Of a stretch of DNA of 64,000 nt, positions 9,945 through 20,897 are shown piece after piece. The position numbers and the translations under genes are program-made. The notes beneath the pieces were generated by a model. That model ran no database searches. It worked only from the letters and a program-made list of their open reading frames with translations, and was not told where the DNA came from. Source of the DNA: Channallabes apus (taxonomy: Eukaryota; Chordata; Actinopteri; Siluriformes; Clariidae). The first letter of the stretch is position 1. Every line of letters starts with the position of its first letter. The DNA lies in NCBI GenBank assembly GCA_030522415.1, contig CM060111.1, forward strand, positions 47,111,866 through 47,175,865, written 5' to 3'.

Positions 9945-12509
9945 AGTAACATAAGTGTATTTAAGTATATTAAATCAGCTCAGTCGATTCCACTAATTAT
10001 AATTTACAGACCTCCAGGGCCGTATTCTGAATTTCTTAGTGAATTTGCGGATTTCATCTCAGACCTGGTCGTTTCTGTAGACAAAGTGTTAATTGCTGGA
10101 GATTTTAATATTCATTTTGAGAATCCAGAAGACCCTCTGAGAACAGCATTTATATCCATACTGGACTCCGTAGGTGTAAATCAGTGTGTAGTAGGACCCA
10201 CTCATAAAGCAGGTCACACTTTAGATTTAGTAATATTTTTCGGATTAAGTATAAGAAATGTATTCACAATTCCACTGTCTGAAATTATTAATAATCTTGT
10301 CTCCATTCAAGTGTGTCACAGTGATAATGTACGCACAGCACCGCGCTACCGTATTAAACGTACAGTCACATCAACTACCACACAGAGTTTTATCAGTAAT
10401 CTCCCAGAGTTACCAACTTCGATTAGGCCACCGTCTGACCCCACAGAACTCGATCAGGCGACTGAATATTTAGAGTCGACACTTCGTTGTACCTTAGATA
10501 ATGTAGCTCCAGCTAAAAGAAAAATTATTAGAGATAAGAAACTCGCTCCCTGGTATAACGATCACACGCGCACTTTAAAACAGACCGCTCGGAAATTAGA
10601 GCGTAAATGGCGTCAAACTAAATTGTTGGTATTTCAAATAGCATGGAAAGAGAGCATCCTGAACTATAGGAAAGCTCTTAGTGTAGCTAGATCAACGTAT
10701 CTCTCCACTCTTATAGAAGAAAATAAAAATAATCCTAGATTTTTATTTAATACCATAGCCAAATTAACCAGAAATAAGACCACTACAGAAATCTCCACAA
10801 CAACATCATGCAATAGTGAGGACTTCATGAACTTTTTTAATAATAAAATTGTAAATATCAGGCATAAAATTGAGGCTTTGAAACCGAACAATGTAATTGA
10901 TACAGATGTTAACCTAGCCATGTCAGATTCAAACCTAGAATACTTTACTCCTCTTGAAGAGAATGAACTAATTTCACTCATCTCTTCTGCAAATTCATCA
11001 ACCTGTATATTAGATCCTATACCGACACATTTTCTTAAACAGATAGTACCAGTAATAACAGAACCACTGTTGAGAATAATTAATTCCTCACTCAGCATTG
11101 GTTATGTTCCAAAATCTTTTAAATTAGCAGTTATCAAACCAATAATTAAGAAACCTGACCTCGACCCCTGTCAGCTATCCAATTACAGGCCAATATCAAA
11201 CCTCCCCTTTATCTCTAAGATTCTGGAAAAGATAGTAGCGGAGCAGCTATGCTCATATCTACATAGAAATGGCATACATGAACTGTATCAGTCAGGATTT
11301 AGGCCTCATCACAGCACAGAAACAGCACTCGTTAAAGTAGTAAATGACCTCCTATTGGCCTCTGATCAGGGTTGTGTAACTATGCTTGTATTACTCGACC
11401 TCAGCGCAGCTTTTGACACTATTGATCATGCTATTCTTCTTCACAGATTAGAAAATGTAGTAGGAATTAAGGGTACAACCCTCTCCTGGCTCAGATCCTA
11501 TTTGACCGATCGTTATCAGTATGTAGACTTAAATGGTGATTATTCTGCATGTTCTCTAGTGGAGTTTGGCGTTCCGCAGGGTTCAGTTTTAGGCCCACTG
11601 CTTTTTTCCCTTTACATGCTTCCTCTGGGCAACATAATCCGTAAGCATGGTATTAGTTTTCATTGTTATGCTGATGACACACAGCTATACGTCTCAACAA
11701 AACCTGATGAGAAAAACCATCTTACTAAAGTTGAGCAATGTGTGCAGGACATAAGAAATTGGATGCTAATTAACTTCCTTCTGCTTAATCCGGATAAGAC
11801 ATAAGTTCTAGTCATAGGACCGCATACAGCTAGGAGTAAAATCTTAGATCACACCGTAACTTTAGATGGCCTTTCTGTTCCGTCAAGTGCAACAGTAAAA
11901 GACCTCGGCGTGATTATAGATTCCAGCCTTTCATTTGAAGCTCATGTAGATAATATCACCAGGATAGCATTCTTTCACCTCAGAAATATTGCCAAGATAA
12001 GAAATATATTGTCGCTAAACGATGCAGAAAAACTAGTTCATGCTTTTATCACTTCTAGGTTGGACTATTGTAATGCCTTACTGTCTGGTTGTTCTGTTAG
12101 GTGCATAAACAAGCTTCAGCTAGTCCAGAATGCAGCAGCGAGAGTCCTCACTAGAACCAGAAGATATGAGCACATCACCCCTATCCTATCTTCACTACAT
12201 TGGCTCCCTGTGAAATTTCGCATTGATTTGAAAATACTACTCTTGACCTATAAAGCATTAAATGGTCTCGCGCCACCGTATCTGAGCGAAATGCTAGTGT
12301 CTTACGATCCGCCACGCCTACTTCGGTCAACGGATGCAGGCTGCTTGTCAGTACCGCGTATTATGAAAACTACAGCTGGGGGCAGAGCTTTTTCTTACAA
12401 AGCCCCAAAATTATGGAATAGTCTTCCAAATAGTGTTCGGGACTCAGACACAGTATCAGTGTTTAAGTCTAGGCTCAAAACCTATTTATTTAGCAAAGTA
12501 TTTTTATAA
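9945..12509 (+). pseudogene. L2 ORF2: partial endonuclease, RT and C-terminal domain, one nonsense codon
   Basis: The frame is open from about 9945 ([14 protein letters not shown]) to a TAA at 11802-11804, then continues in the same frame to 12509. Where this copy has GATAAGACATAAGTT, the copy at 49633 has GATAAGACAGAAGTT, so one G-to-T change made the stop. The endonuclease block [11 protein letters not shown] is present. The catalytic SDH motif found at 48800 (EIISDHYLV) reads EIINNLV here, so the histidine is lost. RT motifs are complete: [44 protein letters not shown]. The C terminus is RLKTYLFSKVFL. Confidence 0.85.
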
Positions 12510-12715
12510 ATAGATTTGTCTTAGGTAAAGGAGCAGATCTGGGGGACTCATGGACGTAGAGTATTATGGTGAACTGGTATGTTTAGATGCTGTCTTCCTC
12601 ACTCTCATTTGATCACTCAGGTTTGTTGACAGTGAAGTGATTGTTTGCTTTACATCTCAGTTCCCCCTCATGTTTGTGTTTCCATCTGGCTCTCCCTTTT
12701 AGTTATGCTGTCTTA

Positions 12716-13297
12716 TAGCTCTTTTCCACTGCATAGTACGACACGACATGGTTCAGTTCAGCTCACTTTTGGGGGGTTTTCCACTTGGAACAGTACCTGG
12801 TACCTGGTCCTTTTTTTAGTACCACCTCAGCCGAGGTTCCAAGCGTGCCGAACCGTTACCAAAACGTGACGTGTAAACATGGCTGGTCACCGATTAGCCG
12901 GAGAAAATCGTCATTACTGCGTCATCGAACTTGCGACACGAGACACAACAGAACCGATATATTTAGAACAGCCAGAGAAGGATCGCACGCACCTTTTTGT
13001 ATTAACCGTCGGCCTCTTTTGAAACAAAATCCTTCGTCTCGCTTTTAAAAACATCCACATGCCGAGAATGAAGAACACCATGCCGTCGATATGCTCCATT
13101 GTTGTGTGTTTGTTTGTGGCGCGTTTACGATGATGTCACGGCAGTAACGGCGCCGCGACTAAACGACACGTGAGTAATCCCGCCCACGCTAAAGCGTTAC
13201 TACACTGCAGTGGAAGCGCAAACCGAGCCAAACTGCGCCGAACCGAAGTGAGTTGAACTGAACCGTGTCGTGCCATACTATGCAGTGGAAAAGAGGC
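12716..13297. mobile_element. Harbinger/ISL2EU-like MITE in the L2 3' UTR
   Basis: The ends are inverted repeats of about 50 bp: CTCTTTTCCACTGCATAGTA on the left and its near-perfect reverse complement TACTATGCAGTGGAAAAGAG on the right. The L2 copy at 642-1905 gives the empty site (GCTGTC-ATAGTTAG on the sense strand). Comparison shows a 3-bp TTA/ATA at the borders. There is no transposase; the interior ORFs are short and unrelated. The superfamily call rests on the terminus and the trinucleotide border. Confidence 0.75.
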
Positions 13298-14111
13298 AAT
13301 AGTTAGTCCTGCCGGAGTCCCTGCTTGCACTCTACAGTAAATATACATTCACATTATACATTATGTTACTGTGACCATACCTAATTGCCATCTCTCCTCT
13401 TCTTCTCTTCCTCCCCCTCTTTCTCTTCCCTCTCTCCCCCTTTCTCCCCCTTTCACTCTTTCTCTCTCTCTGTCGAGCTACACATGCCATTCCTGAACTG
13501 CCAGCCATCCAGACTCCCTCTGCCCTCCGGAGGGAGTCTGCGGACCTGTCTGATCCATCCTGGTGCCCCGTTTCTGGTTGGAGGTCTCATCGCATGGATG
13601 CCCCGTGTGTCTCTCTCAGAAGCGTCTGGTGTCTGGGGATGATTCTATGTTACTTAGAAGATGGTTCTGGCCTCGACTGGTGTTGTCAGCTGTTTCTCTG
13701 AGGACTTGACAATTCGATAGTTCAGGACTGGAACTTTCTACAAGTCTATCTGAGTCTCCAATAACTACTGGACTCCATTTAACATCAATTAAGATCAACT
13801 ATTATAGCTGAACTGCCTGCCACCTAACACACTGTATAAATGCAGATCATTTCCTGCTATCTGTTTCACCCAGATGAGGATGGGTTCCCTGTCGAGTCTG
13901 GTTCCTCTCATTCTTCCTATTACCATCTCAGGGAGTTTTTCCTTGCCACTGTTGCCCTCGGCTTGCTCACCAGGGACTATCTGAACATTTTGATTCATAC
14001 ACATTCACGTTCCATACAAACTCAAATAATTCTTTTGATTGTGTAAAGCTGTTTTGAGACAATGTCAATTGTTAAAAGCGCTATACAAATAAAATTGAAT
14101 TGAATTGAATA

Positions 14112-14378
14112 TAAAAACCTTCTTCTTTGTCTTTCGGCTGTTCCCTATCAGGTGTCGCCACAGCGAATCATCTGCCTCCATCTAACCCTATCCTCTGCAT
14201 CCTCTTCTCTCACACCAACTAACTTCATGTCCTCTCTCACTGCATCCATAAATCCCCTCTTTGGTCTTCCTCTAGACCTCATGCCTGTCAGTTTCAACCT
14301 CAGCATCCTTCTACCGATATATTCACCATCTCTCCTCTGAACATGTCCAAACCACCTCAATCTGGCCTCTCTGACTTT
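14112..14378 (-). pseudogene. RTE ORF2 C terminus
   Basis: The peptide MRWFGHVQRRDGEYIGRRML, then GRPKRGFMDAVREDMKLVGV, is the well-conserved end of fish RTE ORFs. It ends RWRQMIRCGDT. It is separated from the RT part by the inserted retroposon at 14385. Confidence 0.85.
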
Positions 14379-14384
14379 ATCTCA

Positions 14385-15602
14385 AATTCAAATTCAAATT
14401 CAAATTTTATTTGTCACATACACTTTTAAATGCAGTGAAATGCTTTTTGCGACCACAGGGTCGCGACGGCAGCCATTTCCCAGGCGCCATCATAGAAAAC
14501 AAGGAATCAGATACATTAGGATAACGAGGGTAAAAAAATCCCCTCCCAGACTGTCCTTCGGAGAGGGCAGTGTGGGATCAGGGGTACAAAAAACTACCTC
14601 AGCAGCAAGCACAGAAAAACATGTAATCACAAGACATCAACATTGCAACATTAAGGGTACAGGGATAGGAATGTCCAATGTAGGCAAACAGCTCCAGTCC
14701 CTGCAGCTAAAGAGCGCTGGTCCCGATTCCGCCTGCCCACACCGAGGGGAATAAGCACACGAAGGCGTTGGAAATGGGGAAGGTAGAGTGTCTATCTGTA
14801 GCTGTTCTGTGAGTGTGTAAGTGCGTGCGTGTCAGTTTGTAAGCCTGTAACATCCCGTAATAGTCTGCGCCAGGTGACCTTGAAAGGGGAGGGGGGTAGA
14901 TTCCAGAGCGTCTCGTTATCTTGGTCTTCGGGGAATTGTTATGTCTCCAGCCACTGCCTTGAAATGCAGTAGCTGGAAAGAAGGGCAAAAAAAAAAAAAA
15001 AAAGAAATGTCCAAATTTCGATCAATACCTGCCAATTTCACAGATATTTAATGTCCATCACTGGTCTCCAGGTCCGTCCAAATTCCGTTGTATAGCTGCC
15101 AGTCTCCCCAAGATGGTATCCAATTTGCGGTCCATAACCACAGTCTGATTACTGACAGCTCTCGCCACCATTTTTCCCAGCCAGCCAGTCTCTTGGGGTT
15201 GAGACTGACTGCTTTTAAGATTTTTCGATATCCAAGTAATCCACCTAATCCAATCAGCAGAATCCCAGTTATCAGAGTTCCGAATAGGTAAATATCTTCA
15301 ACGTCCTCCAGAGACAGTGCGGCCAGGCACACAATGCGCCACTTCTCCCAACCGTCCATCGTGTATCCAGCAGCAAACGTCCCAGCAGGACAAGTAGGTT
15401 CCCCAGAACCCACACTTCTCGTCGAGAAGATCGTGTCAATTTCATTCAGAGACCACTTGATCAAATCCATTCCTTTTATTTCAAGAGCAAGACGAGGAGA
15501 GTCTCTGAATAGTATTTCACAAGACAGACAAGAGAAGCAAGCGGGGAGAGATAAGGGAGGGAAAGCAGATGCGACCGCCTTCGTCAAGAGCCAAGAGGGA
15601 AC
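14385..15602 (-). mobile_element. unclassified retroposon with (TTTGAA)n tail
   Basis: 1218 bp inserted into the RTE ORF, flanked by ATCTCA at 14379-14384 and 15603-15608. On the minus strand it ends in a repeated TTTGAA-type tail next to the 14384 border, which fits target-primed retroposition. It encodes no RT. A related 3' end (TTATTTGTCACATACAC, GCAGTGAAATGCTTTT) occurs at about 38253-38325. It carries the ORF at 15048-15587. Confidence 0.75.
15048..15587 (-). CDS. small membrane-protein-like ORF of the unclassified retroposon
   Basis: I do not recognise this protein. The best start is probably the internal ATG at about residue 40 (MDLIKWSLNEIDTIF), which follows a leader-like stretch. 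Residues about 75-100 (WEKWRIVCLAALSLEDVEDI) precede a clear membrane-spanning segment YLFGTLITGILLIGLGGLLG (about 100-120) and a basic end. After about residue 133 the open frame becomes Trp-rich. A neighbouring frame between about 15045 and 15185 instead gives a heptad-like, coiled-coil-looking continuation that ends in a stop, so a small frame shift near a GGCT repeat is likely. Possible roles include a retroposon-encoded accessory or captured protein. No function can be assigned. Confidence 0.5.
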   Translation of the reverse strand: MTKAVASAFPPLSLPACFSCLSCEILFRDSPRLALEIKGMDLIKWSLNEIDTIFSTRSVGSGEPTCPAGTFAAGYTMDGWEKWRIVCLAALSLEDVEDIYLFGTLITGILLIGLGGLLGYRKILKAVSLNPKRLAGWEKWWRELSVIRLWLWTANWIPSWGDWQLYNGIWTDLETSDGH

Positions 15603-15608
15603 ATCTCA

Positions 15609-16435
15609 CATGGGTTGTCCCTCTGATGAACTCATTCTTGATCCTATCCATCCTTGTCACTCCCAAAGAGAACGTCAACATCTTCAACTCTGCAGCCTCC
15701 AACTCTGCCTCTTGTCTTTTCTTCAGTGCCACTGTCTCTAAGCCGTAGAGCATTGCTGGTCTCACCACTGTCCTGTACACCTTTCCTTTCATTCTCACTG
15801 ATACTCTTTTATCGCACAACACACCTGAAACTTTTCTCCACCCATTCCAACCTGCCTGTACCCGCCTCTTCACCTCCTTTCCACACTCTCTGTTGCTCTG
15901 GACTGTTGACCCTAAGTACTTAAAATCCTGCACCTTCTTTACTTCTGCTCCCTGTATCCTCACCGTTCCTCTTGGGTTCCTCTCATTCACACTCATGTAT
16001 TCCGTCTTGCTGTGGCTAACCTTCATTCCTCTGCTTTCCAGAGCATACCTCCACCTCTCCAAATTTTCTTCCACCTGTTCCCTGCTCTCGCTACAAAGCA
16101 CAATGTCATCTGCAAACATCATAGTCCATGGAAACTCCTGTCTTACGTCATCTGTCATCCTGTCCATCACCAGAGCAAACAAAAAGGGGCTTAGAGCCGA
16201 TCCTTGATGCAGACCCACTTCCACCTTGAACTCTTCTGTCACACCTACAGCACATCTCACCACTGTCTTTGCGCCCTCATACATGTCCTTCACCACTCTA
16301 ACATACTCTTCTCTGCCACTCCAGACTTCCTCATACAACACCACAGCTCCTCTCTCGGCACCCTGTCATGCGCTTTCTCTAAATCTACAAAGACACAATG
16401 CAACTCTTTATTACCTTCTCTGTACTTCTCCCCCA
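15609..16435 (-). pseudogene. RTE reverse transcriptase, main part
   Basis: The upstream frame carries the palm motif A region FVDLEKAHDRVPREELW (about 16330-16400). A one-base frame change near 16340 leads into the open frame from 16344. That frame has LHQGSALSPFLFALVMDR, the catalytic FADDIVLCS, and KYLGSTVQ. It ends in the conserved LGVTRMDRIKNEFIRGTTHV just before the insertion. RT is the polymerase for target-primed reverse transcription. It is inactive here because of the frameshift and the insertion. Confidence 0.8.
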
Positions 16436-16454
16436 GAGATGAATATATATATAT

Positions 16455-16905
16455 ATATACACACACTACTGTTCAAAAGTTTTAGAACACTTTCTAACTC
16501 CATGATCGTATTTCTTTCTACATTGTAAAGTTGAAGGCGTCCAAAAACTGCATGAATCTCCTTTGAACAGTTGATATTGAGATGTTTCTGCTACTTCTGC
16601 TCTGTAAAGACTTCATAACGCCTCTAATCTGAGCTGCTGTTAATTGGTCATTTTTCAGGCTGATAACTCTAAATGAACTTCTCGTCTGCAGCAGAGGGAG
16701 GTTTTGATCTCGTCCTCCTGGGACGGCCTTCATGAGAGACAGTTTCATTATGGTGCTGGACGGATTTTGCAAATGCACTTGACAATACTGTTCTTGCAAG
16801 AACTATTACAGAAAGGCCGACCTCTGTGTCTTAAAATAACAACTAACTTCTGCCACAAGTATTGTACAGTTAATATGTGGAATGTAGTCTTTTGTATTAG
16901 AATCT
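16455..16905 (-). mobile_element. internally deleted Tc1-like element
   Basis: The left end ACTGTTCAAAAGTTTTAGAACAC resembles Tc1-family termini. Next to it, on the minus strand, lies a transposase N-terminal fragment with a helix-turn-helix (LTAAQIRGVMKSLQSRSSRN, SISTVQRR; about 16545-16720). The catalytic DDE core is absent. A short TA-rich microsatellite (16443-16460) borders it. Confidence 0.55.
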
Positions 16906-17034
16906 ATTAAATCTGAAAGATTGCACCCCTTCACACACTTCAGCTTCCTTTACTCTCTTAACTGTGGGATCTATACAAATGTGTGTTCAAATCTTCTCAG
17001 GTCTGACAGGACCTATGACAGTCTATTATAAATG

Positions 17035-17560
17035 CATTTACATTTAGGCAATTGGCGGATGCTCTTATCCAGAGCGACTTACAAAAAGTGCTTTAACGTT
17101 TACATCACTGGATACATACTTACACTGGGTTAACTAGGTTAATAACTAAGTGCCATTAGTCCAACACAACTGGAAATATTTTTTTTTTAATGGTAATTAC
17201 TCCAAGTATTAAAGAAACAGATGCATCTTGAGTCATCATTTAAAGTTTGTCAAAAACTGCTGTATGGAGATCTAGAGGGAGTTCCTTCGACCACCTAGGT
17301 GCCAGAATAGAAAAGAATCTGGATGAATGTCATCCTTGATCCCTGAGAGATAGTGGGACGATGCGAGCAGTGCCGGAGGATCGGAGGGAACGTGGTGCAG
17401 TGTGTGCACTAATCAGTGCGTGATTAGGGCAGAGAGGTAAGTGGGTGCTGGGCCATTTTTAGGCAAGCATCAGGGTTTTGAATTTAATGCGGGCAGCTAC
17501 AAGAAGCCAGTGGGGGGAGCAGAGGAGTGGGGTGGTGTGGGACAACTTAGTAAGGTTGAA
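17035..17560 (-). repeat. dispersed LINE/SINE tail and repeat block
   Basis: 17041-17095 (TTGGCGGATGCTCTTATCCA, GAGCGACTTAC) matches the 3' tail of the V-SINE copies at 19603, 30498 and 51801. The following sequence, with GAATTTAATGCGGGCAGCTA and AAGCCAGTGGGGGGAGCAGA (17475-17525), is a common fish repeat whose class I cannot fix. It is non-coding. Confidence 0.5.
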
Positions 17561-18559
17561 AACGATTTGCCATCAAGATGGTACGATCGTAAACAGTTCT
17601 TGCCGACAGAGGCATGTCTTATTTGTTTGATTATCTTTTCTTCATCCAAAAAGTCGTCAAAAAGGTCATTGGCAACATCAAGCATGAATGTTTTGGTATA
17701 CTCTCTATCTGTGAATGGCTTTCAGTTACTCACAATTGCTAAAGCACCAGCAAAGCTAGCTGAATTCGAGTCACCTTGTTGGGTCCAAACACGGAGTTGC
17801 TACTGATTAGCTTGCACTCTGCACAGTAACTGTTTCTTCCTGCTGTCCCCCACAGGATATTTCGATGTAAATGTAGTATGGCATGTGTCGAAGTAACGCT
17901 TTATATTTGACCGTTACATCATTGCAGTTTTATCATTGCATATTAGAACCACTGCAGAACCTGCTCTCTCCACAAAGGTGAATCCCTTTCCTGCTGAAAA
18001 GTACAATACTCCTCATCTTTTTTTCTTTTAGCCATCTTCTTCGATAAAAGGGATTCTGCAATTATCTAGCTGACTACTTGATTAAAAGGAGGGATGTTTA
18101 CTTCCAGACCTCACAATGACTCATGTACGTTATGCATTATTCAATAATAAATTTGGTGTTGTCCCGGAGGACAGCTGTGATTGGCTCCAGCCACCAGCAA
18201 CCATGAACATGAGCGGGAGGAGAAAGGGAAGTGAAGGTTTCTGCGGATAAAAGATGCTTCACTCGATAATTATCGAAATTCCTTTTGATGATGCGACAAA
18301 TGTGCAGAGCTTACACCGCCATCCCATAATCTGGCACCTAAAAAATAGGAACAATAGTGTACAAGTGTGACTGTTACTGTAAAGCCTAAATACATATTTT
18401 TTGGACTAATATACATCATCACACTGATCTACGAGTGGTGTTCAAGTCAAAGCGGGACTTGTGATGAAAATTACCTGAAACAAAGATGTAAAAACCAGTG
18501 GAATGCTTTTACGAAAAACAGTATGTCTACATACACAATTTTTGCAGCTAAGGACATAT
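17561..18559. other. no gene recognised; one mariner-like terminus
   Basis: Nothing gene-like. At about 18432-18452 the sequence GTGTTCAAGTCAAAGCGGGACTT matches the terminus of the mariner-like element at 53157, so a solitary end or relic is present. Confidence 0.4.
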
Positions 18560-18900
18560 TATAGTCTTTGGCCCTCTCGACTGAGTGGTAGTAGTAGTCT
18601 TAATGTGGGAGTGACAGAGAGGAATTGGACATGACTAAATTAGGGAGAAAATCGGGGGGAAAAACTGAATATCGTCTAGTCTGAGTCGTTCGTTCTTTTG
18701 AATCTACTCCATTGCATAGCATCTACTGTATAGGAGTCACAGAAGGAACGAACGACTAGGACTTGAAGACTAGTTGAGAACCGTTCAATTCTGTTTCCTG
18801 TGTATTGCACATAGTATTGCACTATGGGAGTCACGTGACATAAGAACGAACGATTCGGACCAAAAAAAAAAAAGGTAACTACTCTTTTCTGTTCCCTGTA
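18560..18900. repeat. SINE tail fragment and GTTCGTTC dispersed repeat
   Basis: 18576-18665 (CTTAATGTGGGAG, GAATTGGACATGACTAAATT, GGGAGAAAATCGGGG) matches the 3' part of the SINE at 32641-33085 in reverse. 18680-18870 contains GTCGTTCGTTCTTTTGAATC and its imperfect inverse (GTCACGTGACATAAGAACGA), related to 7205-7300. Confidence 0.5.
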
Positions 18901-19351
18901 CATAACAGTTTTGCGGTGCTTTGTGCATGTGCGCCCAGTAGAAAATTAATGAATCACTCTCCAAGATACTCGTTCTTCTGAATCACGTTAAAGATTGTTC
19001 ATCCTTCGTGAATGACCCATCAGTATCCTGTACTCCTGCGACATGCTCTGTGCCTAAACACTGATAGAGCCTGGACACTGTGCCTCGCTTTCTGCTGTTC
19101 ACACCTGGCTGAGTCTGCATTTCCTCCTTAAAGTGTCCGAGGAAAACCAGCAGACTCGTGGTTCAGTGTGCGAGGTGGACCATTAATTATTAGTGTTTAT
19201 TTCCCTGCCACAGTGACGGTGAGCTGAGTAAAATCACTGCATTTTGCGGGTAAAAAAATCAAATATTGCAGCACGACCACGACTTCCTACGCTGAGAATC
19301 TCAATGGAAAGCCAGACATGTACACGAATGCCACATGATGTTTGGTGTTAA

Positions 19352-19873
19352 TGTCATGTTTGTGTTGGCGTCATGTGTGTGTACAGTACGTGGCATATTT
19401 GCATGAGGCGAGCTGACGGTTCAATAAAGACTTTTATTTAAACTTGAAATACAAACAAAAGTAAATCCGTTCCTTCCCGAGCACTTACTAGTCTTTATCT
19501 TAATAATCAAACAAAACACAAGCAACATCACAAACCATCTTCATATTAACTGCAACAAAAGCTAGACAACATACAGAACTCAATACGGGCTATTTATAAT
19601 ACATTTATTCATTTGGCAGACACTCTTATCCAGAGCGACTTACATTTTTTTTAAAATCTCATTACACATCTGAGCAGTTGAGGGTTAAGTTGAGGCTCAA
19701 GGGCCGAACAGTGGCAACTTATTGGTTGTGGGGTTTGAACCTGGGATCTTCCGAACCGTAGTCCAATGCCTTAACCACTGAGCTACACCTGACCCCATAT
19801 AAGCCCATATAATGGGCTTAATTACCTTCCTCGGTTCAGGGCATTTGGCGCCCTCTAGGGGTTAAGCCTTACA
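19352..19873 (-). mobile_element. solo LTR (family 2 chromovirus) with nested V-SINE
   Basis: On the minus strand it begins TGTAAGGCTTAACCCCTAGA and ends ACAAACATGACA, matching the LTR at 5582-6001. The 5-bp duplications GTTAA at 19347-19351 and 19874-19878 flank it exactly, so it is a solo LTR left by LTR-LTR recombination. A SINE at 19603-19797 lengthens it. Confidence 0.85.
19603..19797 (-). repeat. V-SINE (tRNA-derived, HE1/DANA-like)
   Basis: On the minus strand: an A box (TAGCTCAGTGGTTAAGGCAT), a B box (GGTTCAAACCC), the conserved V core (TTGAGCC...CTTAACCCTCAACTGCTC), and the LINE-like tail GTAAGTCGCTCTGGATAAGA. It is nested in the solo LTR and next to a short palindrome AAGCCCATATAATGGGCTT (about 19801-19820). 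Confidence 0.85.
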
Positions 19874-20856
19874 GTTAAACAAATAAACCTCTCTTTTTAC
19901 ACCAGATTTTAAGTGTCTGTATTAACTGTGCTGTAGCTGAGCAGTTTGGTGGTTGGAACAAACTTGGCTATAGGACTTGCCTATTGCTAGGTATCCATCA
20001 TACATCTTAGCTATCAAGCACAGCTGTGACAGGATTCATAAAAGTAACTTACGCCCTATAAATTTGTGTATGTATGAAGAGTGAATATTTCACTTACCTG
20101 TGCTAGCTGCTTACTCGCCAGGATCTATAAAGAGTGTTCCAGATGCTTATCGTCTGTTCTCACAGCAGTGGGTCCTCGCTTCTTGTTCGATGTTCAGACC
20201 TCCCATGAGCTCCTGCGTGAGTCATTTTACTCAATCACTCATTCCAAGTCAACATAAAGAATATTGATTTGGAACGAGTGATGATTGTAGTTCTTGAAAC
20301 TAATCAGTATAATTAGTTTATTACCAAATATTTTGATTGACATGTATCAAAAATATTAAGTGATTGTTAAAAATATAATTTAGTTACTCAAATGCTAATT
20401 TCATTTGTAAAATGAACTTATAGTGTAAATTTAAGACAAATTGAATAGTTGTTTCTTTAGTCATTTATGTTGATATGTCTAACTCAAACAATCACATATG
20501 TGACTTTCAGAGATCTTATTAAGGTAACATAGCCTTTTTATTATTGTGAAATTTACAAGACCACAGAATCATTTTTAATGTGAGGAAAGAAAATTATCAG
20601 TGGCGATCTCTAATGGTAGTGAGAAAAAGGAGTCTGGGTCTGGAAGGGATGATAAAGTACAGGAAGAGGAGATAGATTGAAGCTTTCTGCAGTTAAAAGA
20701 TAAATCTCTGCAGTTGGCTTTAGGCTGGATAGGAAGGGTGATGTTAAAGGATACCAGGTAACAGTCACATTTGTGAAGAGGGATAGCAGTGATATCTGTG
20801 GCTGGGATACCTGAGTGCAGCAGTTTTAAATGCAATTGAGATAGAGAAGGAGAATA

Positions 20857-20861
20857 TTGAT

Positions 20862-20896
<35 letters not shown>
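20857..20896. repeat. (TG)n microsatellite
   Basis: About 18 TG units at 20859-20894. The surrounding 19874-21836 shows no gene and no repeat that I can name with confidence. Confidence 0.9.

Positions 20897-20897
<1 letters not shown>

Larger units (their letters stand above)
8905..14110 (+). mobile_element. long L2-clade LINE copy with Harbinger-like insertion
   Basis: In order: a 5' UTR-like start (about 8905-9026), ORF1 with an esterase-like domain (9027-about 9940), ORF2 with partial endonuclease and a complete RT (about 9945-12509), a 3' UTR (12510-14110) interrupted by a 582-bp DNA transposon, and a TTGAATT tail. The N-terminal endonuclease is missing where ORF1 runs into ORF2 near 9935; compare 48386-48470, which extends further upstream. 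It is not functional, but it is the best template of this family in the window. Confidence 0.85.
14111..16437 (-). mobile_element. RTE-clade LINE, 5'-truncated, split by a retroposon
   Basis: Reading on the minus strand, the RT part lies at 16437-15609 and the C-terminal part at 14378-14112. The 3' end GGGAACAGCCGAAAGACAAA is shared with the SINE at 27531-27762. The two halves join in frame if the insertion at 14385-15602 is removed. Confidence 0.85.
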
